A DNA stretch of 64,000 nt from Nymphaea colorata (GCF_008831285.2 NC_045139.1:31717706-31781705); one strand, 5' to 3'; shown: positions 35,252 through 48,500, counted from the first letter of the stretch. Program-made: numbers and translations. The notes: generated from the letters alone by a model not told the origin.

Positions 35252-35473
35252 GAGAACATTTGATAAGAACATTGTTATTCTGGGAAGTACTTTTTGAGAC
35301 TACATAAAATCACGAAATTTTTATTCAAGAAAGCACGATGTGACTATAAATAGTATTTCTAAATCGAAACGATCAAACACTGGACTGTTTCTTAGAATAA
35401 GAACGTAGTGCTCTGGAAACATGTGTTACAGATCATGTGTTCTCAATAATGTTCTTCTTACCAAACACCCTTC
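35252..35473. mobile_element. MITE with imperfect inverted ends
   Basis: A 222-bp segment whose left end (gagaacatttgataagaac) and right end read in reverse (gaagggtgtttggtaagaag) are imperfect inverted repeats of the GGTGTTTGG type common in plant MITEs. No clean target duplication. Non-coding. Confidence 0.4.
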
Positions 35474-35479
35474 AAAGGT

Positions 35480-37680
35480 ATGACTCAGCAGTGGCCGAGC
35501 CACATGTAAGCTTGTGTGGGCAGTTGCTCATACTAGCCTTTTAAAAGTTTATTATTTTTCCGTTTCCATCTTTAAATATTTACTTATATATGTATGTAAG
35601 TGCACTTTCATATATAAGGATTTCTAAACCAGTGCCCTGCCTCCACACAATTTTTCTAGCTCTACCTCTATCAATAGTCTAGCTTGGAGCATGACAGTAT
35701 GAAAAATAAAAGGACAATATTGACAACATATTAGGATGGATTATGATGCTTTCAGTGATAGATTTTTAACTTCTAGCTATCTGGCAATATCTCACATCTA
35801 ACAATTTTGAATCCTCCTTTATATTTATAAATGTGTGTGTGCATGCACATTGCTCACGCATGTGGGTCCCTCCAATTTATGAGTGCTATTATACAATTAT
35901 TGCCATTGCACAATTATTGAATCAATCAATAATATTTGTGGACACACACATATATGACTGATTGGTATCTCTCAAACAACTTAAATTGAGAAGGGACCTA
36001 AAACTTTTATTATCTAAATGAAGATGTTGTAACTTAATTATGCATGTTACTGCTTGTTCATGAAAAGAAATGCATTTGTTCAAGTTGATTTATAATATCG
36101 CTTAGTTTTTCAAATATCCATTGTTAGTGCCATAGGAGCCGTGTGTCTCTTACAAAATCAATAATAACGATCACAACCCCGTTCAAGGGGGAGCATGCTT
36201 TCCAAAGCCAGTACTTAAATTGCACCTTAAGTCTATTATACCGAGTTTAATGGAAGTAAGGGTGGGCCTACTAGCAAGGCCCGGATCGGGTCTGCAATTT
36301 TACCTAAGGGCCAGTCTGATACGATAATGGGTAGACCTGGGCTGGGTCCTAGAGTCTGATTTAAGAGTTTGATTTAGCTTCACATGTTAAATTGTTAATA
36401 CAGATGCTTTGCTAATATGATTTAATTTTTTATTTACCTTCATATATGTTAATATAGTTATATCCTTAAGGAGCATTGAGAGTTTAATTTACCAAAATGA
36501 AGAGTTGCATCAATATGAATTATGCCTTTGGATTTATATTGCACTACTCTAGCTTGCGAGCACATTATAAGACTCTAAAGCTTCAGAATGCCCCCCTGCC
36601 GCGTGAACGACCCACTGGAGCAAAAATTAAAGCAAACTAAAACAGGAGGATAATGGGCAGAGGGTCCAGTTTCACTACAAAAAAACAGGCCACTGCCATT
36701 GGCGCCGCTGCAGATGATGGGGACGCAGACGCCTGGCCAGCAGTGGTCCTGTGGTGCCTGAGCAGAAGGGCAATGGGCCCGAGGAGGGAGGAGTCGGACT
36801 TGAGGCCGCAGAGGGCGGCGATGGGAGAGAGTCGACGCATTCTTCGGGAAAATACCGTAAGAGGAGGAAAGAGAAAAAAGAATTCGGGACGAAAAGCCGC
36901 AGGGGAAGAAAGGAGAAATTTTTGGGTGGAATAACGGAAACAGCTATTACCGGTGGAAATCATCACCGCTATATTTCAGTACTCACCGCGATCGCACCCT
37001 TTTTTTTGGCAGTCCCTGCTACCTGCCGTTTAAACCCGGGCTAACCCAGCATAAAATTAAGTGGACTGGTGACAAGCCCAGTATAAGCCCAATAGGGCGA
37101 ACTGCACCATAATAGGTGGGCCAACGAGTTGGCCTAGCCTCATGCACTATCCCTCAATGGAACTTCTCTGTATTGTTTCAATTTTATCGGATGCCTTCAA
37201 GAGACCCTTGAATGAAACTTGCTAATATCCATCGAAAGGCCACTGGAAACTAGTTGTTGGCTCATAAACATGTTCAAGAGGGGCATATGTGGAGAACATG
37301 AGATTGATGGATGTGATGCTATTGGGAGACAACATCAGAAACCACCATTTGAAAGTGGTTTGTCTGCGGTGCTATAAGCTTCTAAATGATTGACATCTTG
37401 ATCTTATAAAAGCCTTTGACACGTTCAGATTTTTATTGAACAGAAAATCCATATTCATAGTGTTTATACAGTAAATACACTAATTGCAACCAATATCCTA
37501 GCGGGTAGATCTGGTGTGGACCATGGCCCAAGTAGAATTATTCATTGAGCATTAACATTTATTATGCATTGAGAATTGTTATTTAACTCGTGTGACTGTT
37601 GTTTTAAGTAGAAAGAGACAAAGAGGGGAGGACACAACTAACAAACCTAGCCTGAAATAACATACCTCTTATCTCTTAAC
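35480..37680. other. Intergenic DNA with scattered transposon-like scraps
   Basis: No gene is supported. A caagggggag purine tract near 36185 resembles an LTR-element polypurine tract. A GC-rich patch at 36640-36960 starts close to cactacaaaaaaacaggcc, which resembles a CACTA terminus. Open frames across this patch on both strands are low-complexity and unconvincing. Confidence 0.3.
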
Positions 37681-38644
37681 TCAAAGCGCAACGCCCATGA
37701 AAATTGAATAGAGATGCATCAAATACATGCCTCTTGCCCGACCAGCTATGCTACAAACGGGTGAGGTTGAGAGAGAGAGGAAAAAAAAGAAAAGAAAAGG
37801 GGGGAGAGAAGGGATAACCAACAAACCTGTCTGGCTAATGTCTCTCTGGCAAACTCTCAATAACAACAAAAGAATAGCGACCGTGGGAATCAAACAAGAA
37901 ACACTCAAAGACTGCCTTTGGCTCGACCAGCTACACACGCTACTCCCCTTTCGGTGAGAGAGTATTTTGAAACAAGTGATTGAAACCAATTGAGGGATAA
38001 TATGCTTGTAAACAAGTTGGGGAAGCACAAGAAGATTGTTCCCTGTTTCTTCTGTTCAAAAACAGAAGTTGGTAACACATGTATTGGTAATATATACACA
38101 CACAAATGCACGTAATCAAAATTGAGGCAGCAGTGAATCACCACACATCATACTAAAACTCGTTCTCATCATTCAGATATGTATGTTTCCGTTTCATAAA
38201 TCACATCTTGTTATGGAGAACGGTATGTTAAAGACAATGAAGATCATTGTTTTCTTGCATCAAACTTTCAAATTTAGAATTGAAAATTTAATCCCATTGT
38301 CAAATTAAACGCCTATATGGAGTGTAATATTGTGATCCAAGAAGCCAATTGAACTGAAACGGATTTGAGATTGAGAAAGCATTGATACACTTGTGGCGTG
38401 AGCATTATGGGTGATATCCTTAAAATACTGACAAAAGCTATTGAAATCAGCAGTTGATATTCAAAAGAATTCTCTAGAGACCTCGGGAACCAGATGCCAA
38501 ACATGGGCATGCAGAAGCTCACGAGGCCTTTGTGCATTAATCTTTTTCGGAAAGCAATTGGAATCATATGAAGCTAGCAGCTTTAATTTATAAAAAATTG
38601 CATGTTCTATCTTCAAGAATCTTGAATCATATGTTCTTCTTTTT

Positions 38645-38860
38645 TTATGGGCAAATAAAGCTGTTGACTTTAGATGCCACAGGGTCTTTGGGTAGCTTTA
38701 TTTGGGTACCATGCTCTTTCAATCTCTCAGTCAAATCTGCAGCATCTGCGAGCAATATAAAAGCACGATCAGTGAATCGGTTCCTAGATAGTTGTGTAAT
38801 GACTGGTGCTTGTGCAACGGCATTTGGAGAATGAAATTCAGTTAGAAAGAGAGAGCCGTT
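38645..38860 (-). pseudogene. Unidentified coding-like fragment
   Basis: On the minus strand, 71 sense codons run without interruption from 38860 to a stop at 38645-38647. The translation is well balanced and looks like a globular protein, including NRFTDRAFILLADAADLTER and KEHGTQIKLPKDPVASKV. It has no starting Met and no clear splice sites, and the surroundings are non-coding. I could not recognise the family. It may be one exon of a lost or transposed gene. The opposite-strand frame (38568-38834) is poorer in composition and looks like its shadow. Confidence 0.45.
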
Positions 38861-39669
38861 CTTTTATAGAACGAGTTCGAGAGCAGAAGACAGAGTGGTG
38901 GGACAGCTACTTTTTTCATGTGTTCCTGTTTTCTGTTTGGGTTGTATAAATATATATAAACGGAAACGCCATTCTTCCTTTACAAACGTTCTCAGAGAAA
39001 GGAAGAGGGTATAAATATATATAGTACCCTGTATAAAACCATATGCATGCGATCGTTGGCCGATACTCTCAAGGTGGTGACTTGAACTCATTCTTTAAGA
39101 GGGCATTTGTCAGCCTCAGATTTGAGATTCTAAGCGTTTAAGCGCCGTAGATTTAAGATCTAATCTTCCTCCCTCAGATCTTAAATCCGACTTTTTATCA
39201 ATGCAAAAAAGTAAACTAAAAATCTTAAATATCTTTAGTTTGCGGAACCATAGACTTTACCATGAATCTTTTGCCATATTAACAAAAGCATGTCACTTCG
39301 AATCCACATTAAACCCATTGACTTTTCAAATCTAAAGTAATCAAATGACCCTTTAATGATTGTAAGTAGCTACACAAGCTTCCAAGCTGCTGATACGATG
39401 AATCAGCTTCAGTTGCAGCAGTCATGATTAATAGGCAAAAAAGTTAAAAATTTTGATTAAAAAAAAAAAAGAAATAACCTATGAAAATAATTTAGAAAAA
39501 ATACTCTTAAAATATTTCAAAATAACTAAAGATCAGTTATACATGCCATTCTTGAACCGACCACACAAACTGAACCAGTTTGCTACAGATTTCATTTGAA
39601 TCGGTTGACTCTCGCAAAGTTGATTTAGAGAAATCTTATATTAATATCATTTTCTTCTAATGTACATTA

Positions 39670-39802
39670 GAGGGCATTTGGTAACGGGAACACTGCATTC
39701 TTGGTGTAACTGTATGCGTGATATGTTCATAACGCGATCAATGGACACATTCAAGAATCATTTCGTTCAAAGATTGCAACATTCCTGTTACCAAACATCC
39801 TC
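39670..39802. mobile_element. Tourist-like (PIF/Harbinger) MITE
   Basis: A 133-bp element starting GAGGGCATTTGGTAAC and ending GTTACCAAACATCCTC (inverted ends with two mismatches). It is flanked on both sides by the trinucleotide TTA (39667-39669 and 39803-39805), the typical PIF/Harbinger target duplication. Non-coding. Confidence 0.65.
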
Positions 39803-40329
39803 TTAATCCCTACGGATCATAATTCCAAGTCTGCAACCTTTAGATAATTATTAAGCGCATGTAATCTTCCTTGTGCAAGCCAAAGCAAGGTTTGGATTAC
39901 GAGGTCAAAGCAGTTTTCCTTTTCTCCTTGATAGAAAATCAGACTCATTGGATTCAGCTCATTTTGAGTGCAAATGGTTAAAGCCAACATCATTCTACTT
40001 CGACATTGCAGCAATAGCCATTCTAAGAATATAGACATTTACAAGCTTCTACATAAGAAAAATGTAAACATATTGTAATCCATATATAGCTGCTTGTAGA
40101 TAAAGCGCATTTGATAAGATAAACATTGATTTGCATGACTTAAGAGGCATCTTTTAAGAGCATCATATATTATTGTTCCGGGGAATGCGATGTGATTACA
40201 TCTAGCATTTAATTAAATTTAAGAACATGTTCTATATATAGTGACGACATTATTAATTTCCTGGAGCCTACAAATGCAAAGATCTAGTTTTGGTCGCACC
40301 TTTTTTAGGGACATGAGAACTTCTAAAAG

Positions 40330-40455
40330 CATTTAATGACCATAAAAATATTTTAATGTGCATTATCGACCACTTATACATCTAAAATCAAACATTTAAT
40401 GACCATAAAAATATTTTAAGGTGCACTATCGACCACTTATACATCTAAAATCAAA
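40330..40455. repeat. 63-bp tandem duplication
   Basis: Two nearly identical 63-bp units (40330-40392 and 40393-40455) beginning catttaatgaccataaaaat, with only a few differences. Non-coding. Confidence 0.85.
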
Positions 40456-40533
40456 CATGTACAGACAATTTTTTCCCCAGAAATACTTCACCATACTAAA
40501 ATTAACTTAAAACTTCAAGGGTGAAATTTCAGT

Positions 40534-40772
40534 CACTACAGAACCATTAGTAACACATGATATTTGTTGTAAAATATATTCATTGCTAAATAACTTTACC
40601 AATGAAAAAGAGTGGGTGACAAGGTCTGTTACTAAAAGTCACGACACTGAATCCATTAACAACAAAAATGGTTTTTGTTACTAAAAGATTGAGCATCACC
40701 AACTAATACTTTTCGTTACTAATTATTTTATAACTACAAAAAGTTTATGTTGCAAATTAATGGTTTGTAGGG
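40534..40772. mobile_element. Small non-autonomous CACTA-like element
   Basis: A 239-bp segment starting CACTACAGAACCATTAGTAA; its right end in reverse starts CCCTACAAACCATTAATTTG. Repeated gttacta words in the subterminal regions fit CACTA (En/Spm) structure. The 3-bp flanks are agt and agc, so a target duplication is not clear. Confidence 0.45.
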
Positions 40773-41401
40773 AGCAGAACATACATGTCCTGCCTTGCTA
40801 AAGGTTAAAATTATTGTAGTGAGTGAAAAAGGTCAAAATCAAGAGATCGATCTAACTCTTTTTATTTTCTTTGAATAATCCCTCTATATGTAACACGAAA
40901 ATTTCATTTTTGAAAACTTAAAAAATTTTCGTGCTATCATATGCCCAAATAAGTTTTCCTACTGCTATTTCCATGAGACTAGATCTGAGGTTTCTCTACA
41001 ACTTTTTAGAAAAAAAATAATGCTAATAATATGAAATTTCTCCCTTTTGACACGTGCCTACCACCAGAAGAATCCTTTATATATGCCAAAAAATAAGGAC
41101 TACATGAGGAATATTTATTTCAAATATAAAACGACTATAAGTGATAAAGACGACCATGAAGTCGGTAATAACAAATGATATACATTTATATCTCTTGCCC
41201 TTGATCTTAATCTAAGATTTCGGCCTTGGACTATTATTTCCCGATATAGCTATGGATTTATTTGCACTTATGCACAGAGACTTGATCCAGTTTGGTGTGC
41301 AAACAGCTGCAGGTGGAGTGATTAGGGAAAACAATCTTAATTAGTGGGGGTGGGGGGATTTTCTCATAAAAATCCCATTAATGCACCTTTGGTAGGTAAT
41401 A

Positions 41402-41545
41402 TAGATCCAAGGTGATTTGAGATTTATAGATCTAAGAATGGATTTTAGTATTCTAGATTTTGGATCCGTGTTTCCTCTCCAATACAAGATTCTCAACTAT
41501 CTCAAATCACCTTAGATCTATAAATCTCAAATCACCTTGGATCTA
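41402..41545. repeat. 34-bp perfect inverted repeat (foldback)
   Basis: 41402-41435 and 41512-41545 are perfect reverse complements (left arm starts tagatccaaggtgatttgag), with a 76-bp spacer. An extra direct copy of ctcaaatcacctt lies inside the spacer. Non-coding. Confidence 0.85.
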
Positions 41546-41688
41546 TAATGTGAGGGAAAGAGTGAAGCTTAAAAGAGAAGGTCGCAAATGTTTTATATGA
41601 GAAATTTCTCTACCTGCCCCCAACTTTGGCTTAAAACATTAGTGGGACATCTATTTAACCAATTGGATGGATTTTTTGTCCAAGGGTT

Positions 41689-41882
41689 TGGGGGCAGAGC
41701 CAGAAATTTTTCATAAGGAGGACAAATTAAAGTTTCTAAATTTTGACATGACCAAAATATCATTTTTCAAAATTTTTATATAAGACAAGTAAAATTTTCT
41801 AAAATTTACATATAAATTTTCTAAAAAAAAAAAATTGAGGTGGGGTAACGGCCCATATGTCCTTCCCTTGCCTCCACCCCTA
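41689..41882 (+). mobile_element. hAT-like MITE, family A, copy 4
   Basis: A 194-bp element starting tgggggcagagcc and ending gcctccacccccta-type sequence (inverted ends), flanked by a perfect 8-bp duplication, caagggtt (41681-41688 and 41883-41890). The interior matches copies 1-3. Non-coding. Confidence 0.8.
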
Positions 41883-41899
41883 CAAGGGTTTGAGTTTGG

Positions 41900-42670
41900 A
41901 AACATTGATACAATCACATGTGAGCTTGTGCGGATAGTTGCCTTCATGAACTTGCAGGTTTAATTAGCCAGAAATTCCCTTTTACCCCCAGAATTGGACG
42001 TCAAATCTGAAATTTAGGTCACATATTGAGGAACTCAACTCCCAGTTTTAAAATCATGACCTGAAATCATGTGTTTGTTTATTCTGGTAGTTCCACATAA
42101 AAAGGATTCCAAATCAGCCTTGGATTTGAGATCCGAGGCTATTGAACACTTCTACAATTAGCTTTTTTGAACAATCTCAAAGCGCCATGCATAATCTCAC
42201 CTTGCCAATAGAAAACAAAAAGAAAACCTAATTTAGTTCGATTCCAATTGGCAGTACTTATCCGGACTGCAAATGATAGCATACACTAATTTTACACTAA
42301 TTTCAAGTTGAAGGGAGTAACCGTAAGTTTTCTTAGATCCTCAAACAGCCATGAACTCGTACAAAAGCGAGGTGGGGCTTCTACTCTTCGGGTTTCAATG
42401 CCTAATTTCATCCTTAAAATCAATGAGAGTTTGAGAGCACCTTACACGGTTTTCCACAACTACCCACTTTCCCAAAAGAGAATAAAGTTCACCTTCAAAT
42501 CAAGAATTCATTATTTAATTAAAAAAAAATTGAACTTCTTGTAGGCTGAATTGGTATATCACACTGTTCATGATTGAAATGCTTTAATTAATGACTAAGC
42601 ACCAATAAGCCACAAGGCAACAAAATTTGATGATGCGAGAAAGCATTAATTCTCGTCTAAGCACGCTTAT
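41900..42670. other. Intergenic DNA, no gene seen
   Basis: A 78-codon open frame (42308-42544, +) is present, but it matches nothing I know and has no context. I call no gene. Confidence 0.35.
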
Positions 42671-42674
42671 CACT

Positions 42675-42768
42675 AGACTTTATTATCGTGCTTATCATGT
42701 TATTGGTTTTGTCACAAGAAAAGACTTTATTATCGTGCTTATCATGTTATTGGTTTTGTCACAAGAAA
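42675..42768. repeat. 47-bp tandem duplication
   Basis: Two essentially identical units (42675-42721 and 42722-42768) beginning agactttattatcgtgctta. The near-identity implies a recent origin. Confidence 0.9.
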
Positions 42769-43278
42769 AGGTGTTAAGGACTATGCATCCCTTTCTATAG
42801 GAGCACTTTGCATGACTTCTCATGTTGCTCTCTTCATTACAATATCAAAAAAAATGTAGGCAAGGTTTTTATTGCTTTGCGTACTAATTTAATGTCAACA
42901 AAATACTTGTGACTTTTTTAAGCCCTCTCAGGACAAAGAAGTATATATAAATGACACCTAACTTTTAATGGTACAAAAGAAATGTGAAAGAAACTTGGGG
43001 GCATTTTAGATAACATATTCAAAACCCATGTTTTGTGATTTTTTTTTTGTCGAGCTTTTGAAAAATAGTTTTTGTGTTCGAGTGAGTGACACAACCAAAA
43101 CACAATTTTTTTTGTGAAACCCTACTTTTGAAAACCGATTTTTATTAATTTTTTTTCTTAAACTCAAGTTTGATGTCACCCAAACACTTAAAAAAACTCT
43201 ATTTTAGAGTGCCATCCATACACCCCACTCAAACTTGAATGTTTTTTTGTTACACTAAGCACTTTTTTGTTAGAACAC

Positions 43279-43564
43279 TAAGGGGGTTTGGATGACACTC
43301 TCTTCTAACCCAATTTTATAAAAACTTGGTTTTAAACCGAGTTTTTTAATGAGTTTTAGAAACCTTGTTTTTTTTTTTGTTTGGATGACACATCTAAAAC
43401 CTGGTTTTTTAATAACTTATAATGGCCATGGTTTTCCATTCCCATTTACAAATCAGGTTTTCTTAAAATTGGGTTTTCCTCAAACTCAGTTTTAATAATA
43501 CCCAAACACTCCCATAACCTGATTTTTGAAGAAAAACTTAGTTTTGAAATGTGAACACCCCCTA
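43279..43564. mobile_element. Possible MITE with TAGGGGGTGT-type ends
   Basis: The left end taagggggtttggatgacac and the right end in reverse (tagggggtgttcac) are imperfect inverted repeats. The interior has repeated lttggttt/aaccaag-like words on both strands (for example aacttggttttaaaccgag). No convincing target duplication. Confidence 0.35.
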
Positions 43565-43569
43565 AAACT

Positions 43570-44820
43570 AATGTGTTTGCTATTTTTTTTTTTATTTGTT
43601 GCCTCAGACTAGTTACGACATGTTCTTCATTCCTTTAATTTCTTGATTCCCAAAAGAAATTAGTAACGGAAACTTTTGTGGAGCCTGAATTAATGCGTAT
43701 CCTTGTCGCGTTCACGGAGTAAAAAAGTCACAACCAAACAACTCCCAACTTGTTCTTTCGTGTGCGATTGTCCTTCTTTGCTCTTTATCATCCTGATCAT
43801 CAAAATGTTTTGGAACTTCCAAAAATTCTATAGTATGGATGTATCTGTTTCCGGAAATTGCCCTACTTAGTACTATTATTGGATTGATCCACGAATCAGG
43901 GTTGTGAATGAGAGGCTGCTGTTCATCAGCCCGATTTGGATGCAAGAATAGATACTGAGGTTGAGCTAAAGTTTTTAAAGAAATATAGTTTCTTTGGTCG
44001 CAAACAAAATTTTAGATATTTCAAATATTTACAATTGAGATGCATGAAAAGTGAAAGCTCGTATCTTTTCCATTGTCTTAAGGGTTGAGGGCTGCTTTAG
44101 GACTTGAATGGTCACACATCTTTTTTAGTGTTTCCAGGGTTTAGGGCTGCTTTACGACTTGAATGTTCACACAATATAAACTCAGCTTACCCCAATTGCG
44201 CTTAGAGACTCGCTTACATATAAATGTTATTTATTATGCAGCAACAAGTATATTTGACTACATTTTTTGGTGGGTAGGCTTTTGATCTCTGTGAAGGGGG
44301 AGCTTGAAGAGTACCAAGGGGAAGATATTGGATGAAATTTGAATTCTCCCCTTTTAGTACTTGAGCTTCCATTGGTGTTCTCCTATTCTAAGAGTATTAA
44401 TCCGAAGATTCTGAATAGAAATGATATAATTAAACTTTCTTTTCTCGAAGGCCTTTCTTTATACCAAAAAAATGTCTATCATGGAAGCAATCGTGATTCA
44501 AATCCCAAGAAGTATCACTCTTGATCAAAGTTCAGTTCCAGGCGTGTTTTCAAAGTAAGAAGGTACCTTGCACTCAAAACCCTTTTAGTTCTGCTCTTAA
44601 AACGATTTTATGTTTGACATTTCTATTCTAATTCATTAGGAAAATGTGGCACTTTTTACACTTGGATTTAAAACTGGCTGCAAAATTTTTTTTTAATAAA
44701 ACAAGTCGAAATTAGCGGCATTCATATGATTATATTGAAACCAAGATCCGATCCATTAACATATGTTGTAATTAGTCAATAGCTAAACTATAATTTCGTG
44801 ATTTGATTTAAAGTAATCAA
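43570..44820. other. Intergenic DNA with a diverged direct repeat
   Basis: No gene is supported. A diverged direct repeat of about 40 bp (gggctgcttta-gacttgaatg-tcacaca) occurs at about 44088 and 44146. A 77-codon minus-strand frame (43712-43945) has a plausible amino-acid balance but no recognisable family and no splice context. Confidence 0.35.
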
Positions 44821-44829
44821 CCCCGTAAT

Positions 44830-45554
44830 CTAGGAGGAGGAGGAGAAAGGAGGGTTAGCTAGATTCAAGGTACTTGAGTCATTTTCGAGTCCAAAAGGAG
44901 GAGACCAATTTGGTTGAATCTCGTGACTCGCCCTCTTTGCAGAAAAAACGGGAGAAAAACGATTTCCACAAAATGCAAGTTCTTCTTCTTCTATCAGAAA
45001 TATTATCAGAAATATGGGAGAGGAAAAAGAAAAAGATGGGAAAATTCGGGAATTTCGAAGGCCAGGATCTTCCGAGGTCGCGCCATGTCGTCTAGAGGTG
45101 TGTGAGAAGCCGCCAATAGAAGAGCTCCAAGTAGCCACGTGGGCAACCGCCCCACACAACCCACCTGCAAAGGGCCAAAGCTCCGACTCCTCTAATGGCA
45201 GTCAACGCTTGATAAGAGATAGAAAGGGAGAGAGAGTGTGAGAGGGAGAGAGAGAGAACGGTGTCCCTTTGCAAAATCTGAGATTGTTCCCGTTTTATCT
45301 TCTCTGGAGTCCTTTTGCACAGAAGGGGACAGCCCAAATGGTTGGCCTTTTTGTGGGCTCTAGGATTGTGGTGAATTTGGCGAATTGGGTTTCTAATTAG
45401 ATCGTGGAGGGCAGAGATTTTTCACTTTCCCTGTTTTTCTTTTCGCGGTTTTTCTTCTCTCTTCTTTTTGGGTGATCTTTTGTGTTGCATGGGTAGCGGT
45501 TATTTTTGTTAATTTGTTGGAGAACGATAGAGTGGCGGCTAGGGAATTGAGGGG
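44830..45554 (+). promoter_or_regulatory. Promoter and 5' leader of the kinase gene
   Basis: Purine-rich DNA with GA tracts (about 45217-45258) and pyrimidine-rich leader-like sequence lies before the ATG at 45555. Several short upstream ATGs are present. The transcription start is not determined; one likely lies between 45240 and 45300. Confidence 0.4.
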
Positions 45555-48500
45555 ATGGGGAAACTGGGGAGTGGTCGGAAGAACTATTCTGTCTTGCCGA
45601 CGGACTATAAGTTACTCGAGGAGATCGGTTACGGCGCCAGTGCTACCGTCTACAGAGCGATCTACCTCCCTTTCAATGAAGTTGTTGCAGTGAAGTGCTT
45701 GGATCTCGATAGATGCAATAGTAATCTGGTATACACATGACAGCGGAAGGAATAAGTGACCATCTTTTTTCTTTTGGTACTTTGATTTTTGATAGATGCA
45801 ATATGGTAGCCGCCTGAAAGCGAGAGAAATATGTATCTTTTCTCGGCGTACTTTGTTTTATGAATTTGCTGTAGTCCCTTTCTCTTCTTGTTGATTCGTT
45901 TCAGAAATCTTTATGTTGATTTTTATCCGTAATTTTGGTGTGGGCGTTCTTGACGAGGTTTGCGTAAGTTGGCACCTTAGTACTTCTTATACTTTCATAA
46001 TTTCAACTGAATTCCCTAGTGAGGACGTTTGGAGTTTTCGACGTGAAAATGGAGATAGTTGAATTATGCATCCTAGGTTGCACCTTCCGTGGTTCTTTTG
46101 TCTGAAAAGCTATGGTTATCCGAAGTTTTATTGGATGCATTCTTCAGATGGAACTTAGAATATGTCGATGGAGCGAACTGCACCCCTTGTTCTGTTAGTG
46201 GTGATCAAGGTAGACGTTAAATCGTACTTCTCATGGTAAATTCAAGTAACTAGCCATGATAGGCTTTCCACGGATGTTGATGCAATATATGAACATTACT
46301 TCAGCTCTACCTTCTAGTTAATTTAGTTTCTCAGACAAGATTAATTTCGGATTATTTGCATATGTCCATTCTCTTGCTGCTGCAATTTACTGCCATCTCC
46401 AATAGCAGAAGAAGGATAGCTTATAGAAGTCCGACAAATAAATGCAAGAAAAACCTCCATTATGTAGTAATAACAGCTCTGTAATAGGAGCTTCTTTGGT
46501 TCTTCCTATCCGGGTACCTAGGTGTGTCTGCTTTTCTTCTTTTGGCAGGCAAGCTGGGGTTAGGCAGGCCTCTGCCAGTTCATTAAAAGGACAAAAAGAT
46601 CATAGACATGGGACCTAGACTGGAACCTGTATGAACTTTGCCTTCGAGTTGCAATGCTCTCCCAGAACATAGAAGTTGTCTCCATCATAAATTATAAAAA
46701 TCAAAGACTTTGATATCACGTCTTTAATCTCTTTCAAGCACCTTTACTTTGGCAGGTTTTGCGAAAGACTAGTCAGCCTTGCCAAGAAAAGAGAATTCTT
46801 CATCATCTATCGTGCTTATCTGATGAAGTTGATACTTTGACTTCTCGTGTGATGACTTATTGACTGTTTTAGATAGCAGAACTGGACTTCATAGGTACAT
46901 TTTTCAGCTCAGGAACTAAAAAATCTGATACAATAATTTATCGTCATGGATCTTATTTGGATCTGTTGATGTTAACAAAAATTCTTAAAGAAGCACAAAA
47001 ACTGAGTTCATATGTTATTTTGAACATGTCATTTTCTTGTCATCAGTTCGTCCATAAATTTTGTTTGACAATAATTGTTACAAGTTGGAGTGAAAATTTG
47101 GAAGCATGAATGGGACTGGTCCTCTCAAGTTTTCGATGATTGTGAAAGTCAGAAGAAAGTAGAATACGATATAAATATTTTTTTTTTCAGGTGGTGTTTG
47201 TATGAAACCATCTAAAAACATTGATAAAGAAGCCAAGCCTTGAAAAAAATCAAAATTTCAAGAATTGAAACGTAGAATTAGGAAATAGTAGCCATGGAGA
47301 TCAGGGTCAAATTGGCAGTTGACTTTCAGCATCCTAGAAATTGGGGTTCCTATTTACTTGAAACACTTCCATTAACCATGGTATTGAAACCCAATTATTC
47401 TGTGTTTCAGAAGGAAACCATGTTAAATAGTATGATGTTGGGTCTTGTATCTGCATATAAACGTGGATGCATGTATATGGCATAGTTTTACCTGGAATTG
47501 TTGGTGCTGTTGTTTTGTTTCAGAAATTTCATAATGGACACATTTTATGATAAAATACAAAGAACAAAGTGTTCTGAGTTGGCATGCAAACATAAAAATA
47601 AGGTAATTTAATATCTGCCGTCATTTATTGCATAAAGTTACACAATGAACTTGATGCCCATTTGGTAGGATGATGTATGTATCTGTTATCTTTTCTGTCA
47701 TTTTTGCATTACTGATGTGATGCTTGCTTTGTAGGATGACATACGACGTGAGGCTCAAACTATGAGTCTAATTGACCACCCAAATGTGATAAGGGCTTAT
47801 TGCTCTTTCGTTGTGGATCGGTGCCTTTGGGTTGTTATGCCATTTATGGCTGAAGGATCATGCCTGCATTTAATGAAGATTGCGTATCCTGATGGATTTG
47901 AAGAGCCAGTGATATGTTCTATTCTCAAAGAGACACTGAAAGCTTTGGAGTATCTCCATCGACATGGGCATATTCATCGGGATGTGAAGGTGAAAGCTTC
48001 ATGCCTAAATAACTAGCATTGACATGGTAATTCTGGAATGCTACAGGGCGCACCTTTTGATGTAAATTGTTCTCTAGGCAGGAAATATCCTTCTAGACAG
48101 TGGCGGGATTGTGAAGCTTGGTGACTTTGGTGTTTCTGCATGCATGTTTGACAAGGGTGATAGGCAGCGTTCAAGGAATACTTTTGTTGGAACACCATGC
48201 TGGTGGGGTATCCTCATCTTTTTTTAGCATGTGATAACTGACTATTTTATTCTGATTGGAAAACAAGTTGCTTCCTTTCTTTTTTCTGCTAAAACATTTC
48301 TTTTATATTTCTCCAAGGATGGCACCGGAGGTGCTACAACCTGGTAGTGGATATGATTTCAAGTAAGCTTCGTTCACTGTTATTTTCTTTTTCTGCTGTA
48401 CAATATCTCGGTTTGTTGTTACATGCTTGTTGAAAACTGAGGTCTGAATATTTGATACTGTTTATGTGGAGTTAATGTGTCACAATGTTGGCTTGGTTGG

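Noticed and set aside
36640..37044. Open frames in the GC-rich patch
   Set aside because: Low-complexity on both strands; more likely transposon-derived than a gene.
43712..43945. 77-codon minus-strand frame
   Set aside because: Plausible composition but no family recognised and no gene structure around it.
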